The position numbers and the translations under genes were made by a program. DNA of 64,000 nt, taken from positions 806,001 through 870,000 of the forward strand of contig NC_011295.1 of assembly GCF_000020945.1 (NCBI RefSeq), in the 5' to 3' direction. Under the pieces are notes generated by a model. The model was not told where the DNA came from. It did not search any database and saw only the letters and a list, made by a program, of their open reading frames with translations. Origin of the DNA: Coprothermobacter proteolyticus DSM 5265 (lineage in GTDB: Bacteria > Coprothermobacterota > Coprothermobacteria > Coprothermobacterales > Coprothermobacteraceae). This document shows positions 16,717 through 25,989 of this stretch, piece after piece (within the stretch, counting starts at the first letter, position 1; each line of letters begins with the position of its first letter).

Positions 16717-18261
16717 CTACAGCGGAATATTTCCATGCTTCACACCTACAGAGCCTTTCTTCGAAAACGTAAGTTCAAGGCCATTGTAAATAGCTAAACG
16801 CACAAACTGAGGCTCAATAACGTCATCAACATAAAGCCTGGAAGCGGCCACATAGGGATTTGCAAATTGTTGCCTATACTCGCTTATCTTTTCTGCTCTG
16901 ACTTGATCAGGATTCTCAGCACTTTCTATCTCTTTCCTGAAAACGATGTTGGCTGCTCCTTCAGCCTCCATGACAGCAATCTGTGCTGATGGAAGAGCCA
17001 GCACCATGTCAGCACCAAGATGCTTGGAACCCATCGCAATGTAGGCTCCGCCGAATGCTTTTCTTACTATGAGAGTAATCTTGGGAACTTCTGCCTCAGA
17101 ATAGGCATAAAGCAGCTTTGCTCCGTGACGTATTATGCCACCGTATTCCTGCTGGGTTCCAGGCATGTACCCAGGTGTGTCCACTAATGTCACAATGGGA
17201 ATATTAAAAACATTACATGTTCTAACAAATCGAGCAGCTTTATCTGAAGAATCGATGTCCAAAACACCAGCCATGTACGAAGATTGGTTTGCCACAATGC
17301 CAATCACGTGACCACCCAACCTGGCAAAGCCAGTCACCATGCTTCGAGCGAATTCCGGCTGTACTTCCAAGAATTCTCCATCATCCACTATCGCTTGTAT
17401 AACCTTTTTTATGTCAAAAGCCTTGTTAGGCTCAGCAGGTATGATGTCCGCAAGCTCTGGAACCAACCTGGTTGGATCATCTTTTGGTTCTATGTACATG
17501 GGTTTTTCGTAAGCGCTGTTCGGTAAATATGAAAGTAACCTACGCGTCAAATCAATGGCTTCTTCATCTGTGTCTGCAACAAAATGTATGTTACCAGATT
17601 TTTGGGCATGAACCAGAGGACCACCAAGCTGTTCATTTGTTACCTTTTCGCCAGTCACTGTTTCTACTACCTTTGGCCCTGTTATAAACATGTATGCATT
17701 GGAGGTCATTAAAACAAAATCCATGAGTGCGGGCGAATAAACTGCGCCACCAGCGCAAGGCCCAAAAACTACAGCTATTTGTGGAACTACACCTGATGCT
17801 TTAACGTTTCTGTAGAAAATGTCACCGTACCCTTTTAAGGCGTCTACGCCCTCTTGAATACGTGCACCACCAGAATCATTCATTATGATCACAGGGGCTT
17901 TGTATTGCAGTGCCATATCCTGCACTCTGGCTATTTTAGCTGCGTGCATTTCCCCCACAGAACCACCCAATACTGAGAAATCCTGTGAAGCTACAAAAAC
18001 CAAACGGCCATTAATGGTTCCAAAACCCGTGACAACGCCATCTGCAGGCGCTTTAGTTTTATCCATACCCAAAGCCGTCGCACGATGTTCCACAAAAGCG
18101 CCAAGTTCTACAAAACTGTTTGGATCTAGCAAATACTCAATACGTTCCCGGGCGGTCAGTTTACCAGCATCTTTGATTTTTTTAATACGCTCCTTACCGC
18201 CCCCTTCAAAGATCTTCTCTTTTCGCTGCCTGTACTGCTGTAAAAGCTCTTCCCAATCCAT
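16717..18261 (-). CDS. mmdA: Methylmalonyl-CoA decarboxylase alpha subunit (carboxyltransferase)
   Basis: Transfers the carboxyl of (S)-methylmalonyl-CoA to biotin on MmdC, releasing propionyl-CoA. It is a 514-residue crotonase-fold carboxyltransferase with two halves: GAFVEHRATALGM, the acyl-CoA pocket stretch NDSGGARIQEG and FGPCAGGAVYSPAL in the first, and TLVDTPGYMPGTQQE and RKAFGGAYIAMGSK in the second. The sequence alone cannot separate it from propionyl-CoA carboxylase beta. The cluster has the membrane decarboxylase subunits and no biotin carboxylase gene, which favours the decarboxylase. The start is ATG 18261 behind AAGGAGAG. Confidence 0.9.
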   Translation of the reverse strand: MDWEELLQQYRQRKEKIFEGGGKERIKKIKDAGKLTARERIEYLLDPNSFVELGAFVEHRATALGMDKTKAPADGVVTGFGTINGRLVFVASQDFSVLGGSVGEMHAAKIARVQDMALQYKAPVIIMNDSGGARIQEGVDALKGYGDIFYRNVKASGVVPQIAVVFGPCAGGAVYSPALMDFVLMTSNAYMFITGPKVVETVTGEKVTNEQLGGPLVHAQKSGNIHFVADTDEEAIDLTRRLLSYLPNSAYEKPMYIEPKDDPTRLVPELADIIPAEPNKAFDIKKVIQAIVDDGEFLEVQPEFARSMVTGFARLGGHVIGIVANQSSYMAGVLDIDSSDKAARFVRTCNVFNIPIVTLVDTPGYMPGTQQEYGGIIRHGAKLLYAYSEAEVPKITLIVRKAFGGAYIAMGSKHLGADMVLALPSAQIAVMEAEGAANIVFRKEIESAENPDQVRAEKISEYRQQFANPYVAASRLYVDDVIEPQFVRLAIYNGLELTFSKKGSVGVKHGNIPL

Positions 18262-18264
18262 GGT

Positions 18265-18669
18265 TTACTCTCCTTCTACCAGTTCCACTAAGACTCTACC
18301 TGTGCTTTTGGGGTGTATGAAAGCGATTCTTGTTCCCTCTACACCTTCTCGAGGACTTTCATCTATCATACGCACACCTTTTTCTTTAAGTTCTTGAATG
18401 GCTTCTTCAACACTGTCAACAGCAAAGGCAAGATGGTGCAGCCCTTGCCCGCGATCGGATAAAAACTTAGCTATGGTACTGTCTTCAGACGTTGGAACCA
18501 AGAACTCTATCTTCGTCTGTCCAACTCTGTAAATATAGGTCTTAACCTTCTGTGAAGACACCTCTTCTACTGTATCAGGCTCCCTCCCAAAAAGGAGTCT
18601 TCCCAGCTGCAATGATTCTTCTTCAGAAGGCATCGCTATACCTATGTGCTCTACATGTTTAATGTTCAT
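18265..18669 (-). CDS. mce: Methylmalonyl-CoA epimerase
   Basis: Interconverts the (R) and (S) forms of methylmalonyl-CoA, linking the mutase to the decarboxylase. It is a 134-residue vicinal-oxygen-chelate protein with metal ligands in VEHIGIAMP (His), QGLHHLAFAV (His) and RVLVELVEGE (Glu), and the family phrase IAFIHPKSTGRVLVEL. It overlaps meaB by 11 bp and lies three bases before mmdA. Confidence 0.95.
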   Translation of the reverse strand: MNIKHVEHIGIAMPSEEESLQLGRLLFGREPDTVEEVSSQKVKTYIYRVGQTKIEFLVPTSEDSTIAKFLSDRGQGLHHLAFAVDSVEEAIQELKEKGVRMIDESPREGVEGTRIAFIHPKSTGRVLVELVEGE

Positions 18670-19573
18670 CCAAGCACCTCCCTATGCGATCCACAAAGGT
18701 CTTTGCCGCAATATAAGGAACTTCTCCCTCACTGTACCGTTGGTCTACAATGGGTTCAAGCATTTGCATCATCCATGAGTGGTACAAAGCTTTGTTTCGC
18801 TCTTTACGTATTTTTTCGAGCTCCTTTGTTTCTTGCTTTTTCTCATAGCACTTATCGATTTTAGAAAGAAGAACATCAATATTGCGTCGTTCAATAGCTG
18901 AGACGGGCACCACTGTTGGTGGTTCATCAAGTAGCCTGGCATAGGCTTCGAGAGCCGCCAAGCTAATATTGGCACTGGGCATATCCATTTTGTTCATTAC
19001 CAGTATGTCAGCAATTTCCATAATGCCACCTTTCAAAAACTGGATTTCATCGCCTAATCCGGGTGAAAGCACCAAGACCACCACGTCAGCAAAGTGAGTT
19101 ATATCCACTTCACTTTGTCCAATACCTACAGTTTCTAAGAATATGTAATCGAAACCAGCTACTTCCAGGATCTTCACAGACTCCATCAAAATTGGGCTTA
19201 AACCCCCAAGAGCACCTTTATTGGCAAAGCTTCTAAAAAACAAATTCTCATTAGGGAAAAGATGTTGAAGCCTTATTCTGTCCCCCAGCAAAGCGCCGCC
19301 GGATCTTGGAGATGTGGGGTCCACAGCCATAACACCTACTCTTTTGCCCTCTTTGAGTAAAGCTTCTGCCAAAGCTCCAACTAGACTGCTTTTGCCCGCT
19401 CCACCAAAACCCGTTAAACCAATCAAAGGAGCAGGGCTCGTGTGTTCTCGATAAAGCAAGTCTAGAAACTCGGACATGTCCTCCCCGTTTTTTTCAATCA
19501 AAGAAATGGCTCTGGCTATGTCAGCCTGCGAACCATTCCTAAGTGCCTTTATCAGGGATTGGCTTGTTCCCAT
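18659..19573 (-). CDS. meaB: Methylmalonyl-CoA mutase chaperone GTPase MeaB
   Basis: G3E-family GTPase that protects and reloads the B12-dependent mutase. The 304-residue protein has a P-loop GFGGAGKSSL, the base-recognition NKMD, Asp in AVDPTSPRSGGALLGDRIR, and the family stretch FLETVGIGQSEVDI. The C-terminal arm (about 50 residues) fits MeaB dimerisation. The position between mutase small subunit and epimerase strongly supports the role. It overlaps mcmA2 by 22 bp. Confidence 0.94.
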   Translation of the reverse strand: MGTSQSLIKALRNGSQADIARAISLIEKNGEDMSEFLDLLYREHTSPAPLIGLTGFGGAGKSSLVGALAEALLKEGKRVGVMAVDPTSPRSGGALLGDRIRLQHLFPNENLFFRSFANKGALGGLSPILMESVKILEVAGFDYIFLETVGIGQSEVDITHFADVVVLVLSPGLGDEIQFLKGGIMEIADILVMNKMDMPSANISLAALEAYARLLDEPPTVVPVSAIERRNIDVLLSKIDKCYEKKQETKELEKIRKERNKALYHSWMMQMLEPIVDQRYSEGEVPYIAAKTFVDRIGRCLDEH

Positions 19574-19944
19574 TTTTTAATAGCTTCCACTATGGTCTGA
19601 GGAGGAGTGCCAGGTCCAAAAACAACGTCTAGACCTTTTTTCAAAAGCTCTTCTTGGTCTTCAGGCGGTATAACCCCTGTCCCAATGATAAAAGGATTTA
19701 GACCAAGTTCACGTATTTTCTTAGCCGTTTCAGGAAAAAGTTCTAGGTGGGCTCCGCTTAGGTTGTTTAGCACAACTACTTCTGCTGATTCCTGAAGAAC
19801 AGTTTGCGCAATTTGACTAGGCGTTTGCCTGATACCTGTGTAAACTACATCGTAACCATTGTCTTTTAACACTCTCGCAATAACCTTTGCTTGCCTATCA
19901 TGTCCATCCAGACCAGGCTTAGCAACAACAACTTTCCTTCCCAT
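19552..19944 (-). CDS. mcmA2: Methylmalonyl-CoA mutase small (B12-binding) subunit, altered motifs
   Basis: Binds adenosylcobalamin and works with the separate large subunit. The 130-residue protein aligns throughout with the C-terminal domain of methylmalonyl-CoA mutase (KPGLDGHD, YTGIRQTP, LSGAHLELFPE). The cobalamin-ligating His is kept, but the DxHxxG motif reads DGHDRQ, the SxL motif reads NNL (about residue 61), and the GGG turn reads GTG (about residue 92). Each change is clear in the DNA. The protein may use an adapted pocket; loss of function is less likely given an intact operon. A split large/small mutase is usual in archaea and some anaerobes. Confidence 0.9.
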   Translation of the reverse strand: MGRKVVVAKPGLDGHDRQAKVIARVLKDNGYDVVYTGIRQTPSQIAQTVLQESAEVVVLNNLSGAHLELFPETAKKIRELGLNPFIIGTGVIPPEDQEELLKKGLDVVFGPGTPPQTIVEAIKKWEQANP

Positions 19945-19964
19945 GATCTATTTGCACCCCCCTT

Positions 19965-21623
19965 TTAGAAAACCACAGGCGGTCTGTATTCGCCAAATAC
20001 ATCCCTAAGAGTATCCATTATTTCTCCTAAGGTGCACCTATTTCTTACAGCATCAATTATGAGTGGCATCAAATTTACGTTCTCAGTTGCAGCCGCTTTT
20101 CCAAGTTCTTCCAAAGATTTCTCAACCTTCACGTTGTCGCGGTTGCTCTTTACCGCCTTTATAGATGCAATTTGTTCTTCCCTAATCTTTGGATCTACCC
20201 TGAGAACTCTAAAGCTCTGATCTTCTTCCGAGTCTGCGAATTTGTTCACACCAACTATGACCTTTTCTCCGTTAGCCACTCCCCTGTAATACTCGTATGC
20301 GCTCTCAGCTATCCTCTTTTGCATGTAGCCCGACTCGATAGCAGCCACAGCACCACCCATGTCGTCAATGACTTTCAATTCCTTCGCAATATGTTCTTCA
20401 AGTTCGTTGGTCAACTGCTCAATAACGTAGCTTCCGCCAAGCGGGTCAACCGTGTCAGCCACGCCAGACTCATATGCAAGTATTTGCTGCGTCCTCAACG
20501 CCACCTTCACCGCTTCCTCTGTGGGCAAGGAGAGAGCCTCATCATAAGAATTGGTATGCAAAGACTGCGTGCCACCGAGTACTGCAGCCAATGCCTGCAA
20601 GGTTACACGAATAATGTTGTTCAGAGGCTGCTGTGCTGTCAAAGTGGAGCCCGCAGTTTGCGTATGGAAACGAAGCATCATTGCACGCTCTTTTGTTGCT
20701 CCGTACTGTTCTTTCATGATCTTCGCCCAGAGCCGACGAGCAGCCCTAAATTTAGCAACCTCTTCCAAAAGATTATTATGAGCAGCAAAGAAGAAAGAAA
20801 GCTGTCCCGCAAAATCGTCCACAGAAATATTTCTCTTTAATACAGCATCTACATAAGCTTTTGCATTGGCAAAGGTGAACGCGATTTCTTCAACGGCATT
20901 GGCTCCTGCTTCACGTATGTGGTAGCCACTTATGGAAATAGGATTCCATTTTGGCATTTCTTTTGCACAGAATTCTATGGTGTCAGCAATGAGCCTTAAA
21001 GAAGGTTTTGGAGGAAATATGTAGGTTCCGCGAGCCACATATTCTTTAAGAATGTCATTTTGAATAGTACCAGAAAGTACCTTGCGGCCCAAACCGTTCT
21101 CTTCCGCTACAACAATGTACATTGCCAAAAGTACAGCTGCAGGTGCGTTTATTGTCATACTTGTAGAAACCTTGGATAGGTCGATTTGGTCGAAAAGAAC
21201 GTGCATGTCTTCCACTGTATCAATGGCAACGCCAACCTTTCCCACTTCACCCATGGAAAGCTCATGATCTGAATCGTAGCCAATTTGCGTAGGTAAGTCA
21301 AAAGCCACAGATAAACCTGTTTGACCTTGTTCCAACAAGTACCGAAATCGCTCGTTGGTTTCCTTTGCTGTACCATAACCCGCATATTGCCTCATGGTCC
21401 AGAATCGACCTCTGTACATGTTAGGTTGAACCCCACGTGTGAAAGGATACATACCAGGCCAGCCTAAATCCTGTTCGTAGTCCACATGTGAATTGGTAGG
21501 GTCATAAACGGGCTCTAAAACTAAACCACTGTCAAGAACAAACTCCTTTCGCCTTTCAGCATACTTGCCGATGTGCTTGTTGTAAAGCTCCATCCATTTT
21601 TCTTTTCCTTCCTCCAGTCCCAT
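19965..21623 (-). CDS. mcmA1: Methylmalonyl-CoA mutase large (catalytic) subunit
   Basis: TIM-barrel subunit that rearranges succinyl-CoA and (R)-methylmalonyl-CoA. It has the family core [86 protein letters not shown] and [17 protein letters not shown]. At 552 aa it lacks the B12 domain, which is the next gene. The TSMTIN and TQTAGS residues match methylmalonyl- rather than isobutyryl- or ethylmalonyl-CoA mutases as far as I can judge by eye. The start is ATG 21623 with GGAGGGG upstream, two bases after the ftsH stop. Confidence 0.94.
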   Translation of the reverse strand: MGLEEGKEKWMELYNKHIGKYAERRKEFVLDSGLVLEPVYDPTNSHVDYEQDLGWPGMYPFTRGVQPNMYRGRFWTMRQYAGYGTAKETNERFRYLLEQGQTGLSVAFDLPTQIGYDSDHELSMGEVGKVGVAIDTVEDMHVLFDQIDLSKVSTSMTINAPAAVLLAMYIVVAEENGLGRKVLSGTIQNDILKEYVARGTYIFPPKPSLRLIADTIEFCAKEMPKWNPISISGYHIREAGANAVEEIAFTFANAKAYVDAVLKRNISVDDFAGQLSFFFAAHNNLLEEVAKFRAARRLWAKIMKEQYGATKERAMMLRFHTQTAGSTLTAQQPLNNIIRVTLQALAAVLGGTQSLHTNSYDEALSLPTEEAVKVALRTQQILAYESGVADTVDPLGGSYVIEQLTNELEEHIAKELKVIDDMGGAVAAIESGYMQKRIAESAYEYYRGVANGEKVIVGVNKFADSEEDQSFRVLRVDPKIREEQIASIKAVKSNRDNVKVEKSLEELGKAAATENVNLMPLIIDAVRNRCTLGEIMDTLRDVFGEYRPPVVF

Positions 21624-21625
21624 AT

Positions 21626-23443
21626 TCACCCCTCCGCTAAAAGAGTCAAAAACTCATCGGAAGACATGGTTTCAACTTCCATGAGTCTTTCTGCTAATTT
21701 GTGAATTCTGTCAATCCGTTCAGCAAGTGTTTTCTTAGCCATTTGATAAGCTTCTTCAAGAATTTCTTTAATCTTTTGGTCGATCAGCTGAGCAGTGGCT
21801 TCACTGTAGTTCTTATTCCTAGTTATTTCCCGCCCCAAAAACACCAAGTCTTGACGCTCTTCCAAGGTTACTGGGCCCAGTTCGCTCATGCCCCACTCTA
21901 CTACCATGCGCCTTGCGATATCAGTAGCGCGCTGCAAATCATTTTGTGCTCCTGTAGTCTGAGTTTTAAGGAATTCTTCTTCCGAAGCTCTTCCACCCAA
22001 GAGAACAGCAATTTTCCTAATAAGCTCCTCTCTGGTATACATGACCTTTTCCTCACCACTACCGCCGAACACATAACCTACGGCCATACCTCTGGGCACT
22101 ATGGATATCTTATGTATTTCTTTAGGGTCATCAAGGACTGCGGTACAAACGGCATGACCTATCTCGTGATAAGCAGTTATCTTCTTTTCTTCAGCGCTTA
22201 GCACACGACCACGCTGAGGACCCAGCATGACCTTCTCAACGGCTTCCTCGAACTCTTCCATGGTTACCAAATTTCTGTTCTTTCGAGCAGCTAAAAGCGC
22301 TGCTTCATTTACAAGGTTAGCCAAATCAGCTCCGCTAAATCCTGGAGTAAGTTGAGCTAGCCTATCTACATCCACATCCTGTGAGATGGGTTTGCCTCTC
22401 ATATGTATTAGCAGTATTTGTTTTCTCCCGTTTACGTCAGGCATGTCCAATATTACTTTTCTATCAAATCTGCCTGGCCTTAGCAGAGCAGGATCTAGTA
22501 TATCAGGGCGGTTCGTAGCAGCAAGCACAATGATTCCAGCATAAGGGTCAAAACCGTCCATCTCTACCAGTAACTGGTTCAATGTCTGTTCTCGTTCATC
22601 ATGACCTCCACCTATGCCTGCTCCTCTTTCCCTTCCCACTGCGTCTATCTCATCGATGAACACAATGCAAGGTGCAAACTTACGAGCTTGTTCGAATAAA
22701 TCTCTTACACGAGCAGCACCAACACCCACAAACATTTCTACAAACTCCGAACCGCTGACGGAGAAAAATGGTACGCCTGCTTCACCTGCAACAGCCTTAG
22801 CCATTAGGGTTTTACCAACACCTGGAGGACCTACTAAGAGTACACCCTTAGGAATTTTGGCACCGATAAGCTGATACTTCTTTGGATTTTTGAGAAAATC
22901 AACAATTTCCAAAAGGTCCTTTTTAGCCTCCTCAGATCCTGCTACGTCTTTAAAAGTGACGGTAGGTTTGTCCTCCATATAAAGCCGCGCTTTTGACCGT
23001 GTAAAAGAGAAAACCTGGTTGCTCCCAGCAGAGCTTTGCCTAAACATGAACATGAGGAAAAAGATCATAGCCAAGATGGGAATCCAGTTTCCCAAAATTG
23101 TTATCCAAATGCTGGTTTTTTCTTGTTGAACACTAAACCTAACCGGCGTAGGGCTGTTCTTGGTAGCATCTAGGAGTAAACCTTCCGCGATCAGATCAAT
23201 ATCAGCAGTGTAAACTTTTCCATCTTTTGTCGTAGCCTTCACATTGGAGTTCGAGACAATGATCATGGATTCTATTTCACCGTTTTCGATCATGTCGACA
23301 ATTTCACTAGTTGTTACCGTAGTGGGAGCAGTAGATGGAATTAAACTACTTCCTAAGAATAAGGGTCCTATCATGGTAACAATGATTAGAGCTACCATTA
23401 TGAACACCAATAAACCCAAATCCGGTCTTTTATTGTTCTTCAT
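21626..23443 (-). CDS. ftsH: ATP-dependent zinc metalloprotease FtsH
   Basis: Membrane AAA protease for quality control of membrane and regulatory proteins. The 605-residue protein has two membrane helices (residues about 10-32 and 105-125) flanking an extracytoplasmic domain, Walker A GPPGVGKT, Walker B FIDEIDA, second region of homology [18 protein letters not shown], and the zinc site HEIGH. The clear ribosome site GGAG lies about 15 bases before the ATG, an unusually long spacing. Gene order tilS-hpt-ftsH is conserved in many Gram-positive bacteria. Confidence 0.96.
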   Translation of the reverse strand: MKNNKRPDLGLLVFIMVALIIVTMIGPLFLGSSLIPSTAPTTVTTSEIVDMIENGEIESMIIVSNSNVKATTKDGKVYTADIDLIAEGLLLDATKNSPTPVRFSVQQEKTSIWITILGNWIPILAMIFFLMFMFRQSSAGSNQVFSFTRSKARLYMEDKPTVTFKDVAGSEEAKKDLLEIVDFLKNPKKYQLIGAKIPKGVLLVGPPGVGKTLMAKAVAGEAGVPFFSVSGSEFVEMFVGVGAARVRDLFEQARKFAPCIVFIDEIDAVGRERGAGIGGGHDEREQTLNQLLVEMDGFDPYAGIIVLAATNRPDILDPALLRPGRFDRKVILDMPDVNGRKQILLIHMRGKPISQDVDVDRLAQLTPGFSGADLANLVNEAALLAARKNRNLVTMEEFEEAVEKVMLGPQRGRVLSAEEKKITAYHEIGHAVCTAVLDDPKEIHKISIVPRGMAVGYVFGGSGEEKVMYTREELIRKIAVLLGGRASEEEFLKTQTTGAQNDLQRATDIARRMVVEWGMSELGPVTLEERQDLVFLGREITRNKNYSEATAQLIDQKIKEILEEAYQMAKKTLAERIDRIHKLAERLMEVETMSSDEFLTLLAEG

Positions 23444-23511
23444 TCTTTTCTTTTCAACTCCTTTAACCCCATTTTATCATTGTAGGGTTTATCGAATATA
23501 CCCACTTGCTT

Positions 23512-24060
23512 CTATTCATAAACTTCCTTATAGGGAATACCTATAAAAGGAAGATTCCTGTAAAACTCAGCGTAATCCAAACCGTATCCAACCACAAACG
23601 CGTTAGGTATTTCAAAACCCACATAGTTCAGATGCACATCTACTATGCGTCTTTCTTTTTTATCCAACAATGTACAAACAGCCAAGCTTGCTGGCTTACG
23701 TGCAGACAGCAGTTCCAGTAGATGCTGCATGGTTACTCCAGTATCAACAATGTCCTCCACAATGATCACATGCCGATCTTCAACTGATATATCCAAATCC
23801 TTCAGGATCTTGACAATACCGGAGGACTCTGTACCACTGCCATAGCTGGAAACCTGCATAAAATCAACATGGGCAGGGATCTTCACATGCCTGATCAAAT
23901 CTGAAAGAAAGACAAATGCTCCTTTTAAAATGCCAACAAACAAAGGGTTCTTACCTTCGTAGTCAATGGAAATCTGGTTGGCCAACTCTGCAACTTTCGC
24001 TTGTAACTGGTTTTCATTGATGAGTATTCTTTCGATAGTTTCACTGGTACCAAGCTCCAT
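23512..24060 (-). CDS. hpt: Hypoxanthine phosphoribosyltransferase
   Basis: Purine salvage of hypoxanthine and guanine to IMP and GMP with PRPP. The 182-residue protein has FVGILKGAFVFLSDL, the PRPP motif VIIVEDIVDTGVTM, DKKERR and the C-terminal VVGYGLDYAEFYRNLP. The start is ATG 24060, overlapping the tilS stop as TGATG with GGAGGTG six bases upstream; the in-frame TTG just before it is less well spaced. Cytoplasmic. Confidence 0.95.
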   Translation of the reverse strand: MELGTSETIERILINENQLQAKVAELANQISIDYEGKNPLFVGILKGAFVFLSDLIRHVKIPAHVDFMQVSSYGSGTESSGIVKILKDLDISVEDRHVIIVEDIVDTGVTMQHLLELLSARKPASLAVCTLLDKKERRIVDVHLNYVGFEIPNAFVVGYGLDYAEFYRNLPFIGIPYKEVYE

Positions 24061-25004
24061 CAAAGCACCTCCACAACAAAAATTTCTTTATTGACCTTTA
24101 AAGCAAAATTGCCAAAATCCCTATCGCTGATCTTACTTACGCAGTTCACTGCATCCTCCAAGTGACCGCGGCTTCTTATGTCTCCTTTTAGAGACTTCAC
24201 CGCCAAGTAAAACAGCACAAGCTGTGCACTGCGCGAGTAAGAAAGAAAAGCTTTACGTCTCAATTTTAGCATTTTAGGTACTCTTTCTACCGTTAATTGA
24301 TCAAGTAGACATAGACCTTGCTCCTCCACGAATTCTCTAAACACTGACATCGATGTCAAGCTGGAAAAGAGAGTCTTTCTTACATCGTAACCTAGTAATT
24401 CTGACCAAAACGGAATGAGCTCAAGCCTAATCTTGTTGCGTTCATAATCAGTGAGTAAATTGGTACTATCTTCTCTAAAGGGAACACCGAAGCGCCTTCT
24501 AAACTCTTCTATATCCTCACTAAAGACTGTTAAGAGCGGCTTTGCCCAGGGATCATCGTAAAGCTTAGGACTAGTAGCCCCCATCAAGCCAGCACCGCGC
24601 CCAAGCCTTAGAACCATTGTTTCCACAGCATCATCGGCGTGGTGAGCAGTCCAAATCCGGTCAGCCTTCACTTGATCCATAACGTCAAGCAGAAACGCTC
24701 TTCTATGGCTTCGCAAGGTATTTTCATCACAAAAACTTTTTGGACTTAAAGAGCCTACTATTACTGGGAATTCAAGGTTTTGTGCACATTGAACCACTAA
24801 TTTTACATCTTCTAATGCGTCACGCCTAATTCCGTGGTTAAGGGTCGCTACTACCACATTGTTGGGAAGATGGTGTTCAAACCTTTTTGCAAGATGCAAT
24901 AAAACCATGGAATCTTTTCCACCAGAAACAGCTAGCACAATTCCTTGAGTTCCAACTATCTCGGGGTTACTTTTAAGCGTGCTGATAAAAGTTCTTTCAA
25001 GCAT
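24060..25004 (-). CDS. tilS: tRNA(Ile)-lysidine synthetase
   Basis: Modifies C34 of tRNA-Ile2(CAT) to lysidine so that it reads AUA and carries isoleucine. The ATP-pyrophosphatase loop SGGKDSMVLLHL is near residue 28, followed by ATLNHGIR, TAHHADDAVETMVLRLGRG and a STNLLTDYERNKIRLELIP stretch, all TilS features. At 314 aa it has the short form lacking a full C-terminal domain. It follows two CAT-anticodon tRNA genes by 24 bases and may be read from their promoter. Confidence 0.92.
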   Translation of the reverse strand: MLERTFISTLKSNPEIVGTQGIVLAVSGGKDSMVLLHLAKRFEHHLPNNVVVATLNHGIRRDALEDVKLVVQCAQNLEFPVIVGSLSPKSFCDENTLRSHRRAFLLDVMDQVKADRIWTAHHADDAVETMVLRLGRGAGLMGATSPKLYDDPWAKPLLTVFSEDIEEFRRRFGVPFREDSTNLLTDYERNKIRLELIPFWSELLGYDVRKTLFSSLTSMSVFREFVEEQGLCLLDQLTVERVPKMLKLRRKAFLSYSRSAQLVLFYLAVKSLKGDIRSRGHLEDAVNCVSKISDRDFGNFALKVNKEIFVVEVL

Positions 25005-25028
25005 AACAAGTATATATTAGCAGTGTTT

Positions 25029-25103
25029 TGGTGGCGGCGCAGGGAATCGAACCCCGGACACGGCGGGTATGAGCCGCCTGCTCTACCTCTGAGCTACGCC
25101 GCC
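25029..25103 (-). tRNA. tRNA-Met(CAT), elongator type
   Basis: Complete cloverleaf of 75 nt with encoded CCA: acceptor GGCGGCG/CGCCGCC, anticodon stem GGCGG/CCGCC, loop CTCATAC (anticodon CAT), T arm with GTTCGATTC. The fully paired first base rules out initiator. The GGCGGCGTAGCTC 5' end resembles elongator Met genes; tRNA-Ile2, the TilS substrate, has the same anticodon and cannot be wholly excluded. The D arm is short. Confidence 0.9.
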
Positions 25104-25116
25104 ATATAAAAAAACA

Positions 25117-25193
<77 letters not shown>

Positions 25194-25205
25194 ACCTCAT
25201 CATGA

Positions 25206-25234
25206 ATTATAGCAGCGAGCACTTATGTTGTCAA
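25206..25234 (-). promoter_or_regulatory. Consensus sigma-70 promoter of tRNA-fMet/tRNA-Met (tilS)
   Basis: Perfect TTGACA (25234-25229), exactly 17 bases, perfect TATAAT (25211-25206) with an extended -10 TGC before it. Transcription should start near 25199, six bases before the mature tRNA-fMet. It is the strongest promoter match in the window. Confidence 0.92.
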
Positions 25235-25237
25235 GTG

Positions 25238-25456
25238 TCAAAAAGGCACATATAACCATTTATGCCTGAAGAAAAGCATAGCGCCATTCTTGTCCAAAGA
25301 CATGAGACACTTGCCACCATGTCGAAAGAACGCGTTGACCACCGACGCAGATATCTTCTGATGAATCACAATAACGTCTGCGTTCAAATCAGAAGTAATC
25401 GTGCCTTCAGAAACTGCTTCATCGAAGTATTTCAACCTAATCTCTGGATATTCCAT
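25238..25456 (-). CDS. Small protein of unknown function at the end of the hydrogenase operon
   Basis: 72-residue soluble protein that I do not recognise. It starts at ATG 25456 behind GGAGG and overlaps the ferredoxin-like subunit gene by 20 bp, so it is very probably translated with the operon. The sequence is mixed alpha/beta in look (ADVIVIHQKISASVVNAFFRHGG), with one Cys and an aromatic C-terminus (FFRHKWLYVPF). There is no signal peptide, membrane helix or metal motif. It could be an accessory or regulatory subunit. Confidence 0.7.
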   Translation of the reverse strand: MEYPEIRLKYFDEAVSEGTITSDLNADVIVIHQKISASVVNAFFRHGGKCLMSLDKNGAMLFFRHKWLYVPF

Positions 25457-25988
25457 GGTCCTCCAGATATTTCTGAACTGCAGATTCTATTTCTTCGGGA
25501 GTCTTTTCTCTTCTGCACTTGGGGCATACTGATGCTCTGACCAATGTCTCAGGCGTGTATTTCTTGAATTGTCTAATGACCAATGTCCTAGCAGGCCTCA
25601 ATACCTTCGAACCGCATACTGGACATTCCACATAAGGCACACCACTTTCAATCCTCTCTTGAGTCCGATCAGTGCCCACATAAAGGCCCGTTTTGTCATC
25701 ACCTGTTAGTGCCGTGGTAGGACAAGCATCAATGCAGTACCAACAGTATATGCACACACCATAGTCAATCTTGTAATGAAAGAACTCCCCTTTTTTATCC
25801 TCAATAGTTATTGCTCCCGGTGGGCAGACCCGCTCACACTGACGACAACCAGTGCAATCTTCAGCGTCGTACAACGGCTTCCCGCGCCACTTGGGAGGAA
25901 CTTTTACAGGCTCTTTTGGAAAAGGTTTTACCACGGGTCCACCAACAAGTGTATCCATGAGTTTTCCGAATATTTCGCCGAAAGGCAT
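25437..25988 (-). CDS. mbhN: Hydrogenase ferredoxin-like subunit (MbhN/NuoI type)
   Basis: Electron-input subunit with two [4Fe-4S] clusters: CTGCRQCERVCPPGA at about residue 45 and CIYCWYCIDACPTTA at about residue 78. It passes electrons from reduced ferredoxin to the NuoB-like subunit. The C-terminal third carries a second set of paired cysteines, ECPVCGSKVL and SVCPKCRRE, forming a probable zinc ribbon that I do not expect in standard MbhN or NuoI. The 183-residue gene lies one base after mbhJ. Confidence 0.9.
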   Translation of the reverse strand: MPFGEIFGKLMDTLVGGPVVKPFPKEPVKVPPKWRGKPLYDAEDCTGCRQCERVCPPGAITIEDKKGEFFHYKIDYGVCIYCWYCIDACPTTALTGDDKTGLYVGTDRTQERIESGVPYVECPVCGSKVLRPARTLVIRQFKKYTPETLVRASVCPKCRREKTPEEIESAVQKYLEDHGISRD

Positions 25989-25989
25989 C

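Noticed and set aside
16717-18261. Propionyl-CoA or acetyl-CoA carboxylase beta subunit
   Set aside because: The family match is equally good, but the cluster contains the sodium-pump beta and delta subunits and lacks a biotin carboxylase, so a decarboxylase is the better reading.
20172-20840. 222-residue plus-strand ORF opposite the mutase
   Set aside because: It is antisense to a strongly conserved gene and has no domain, ribosome site or promoter.
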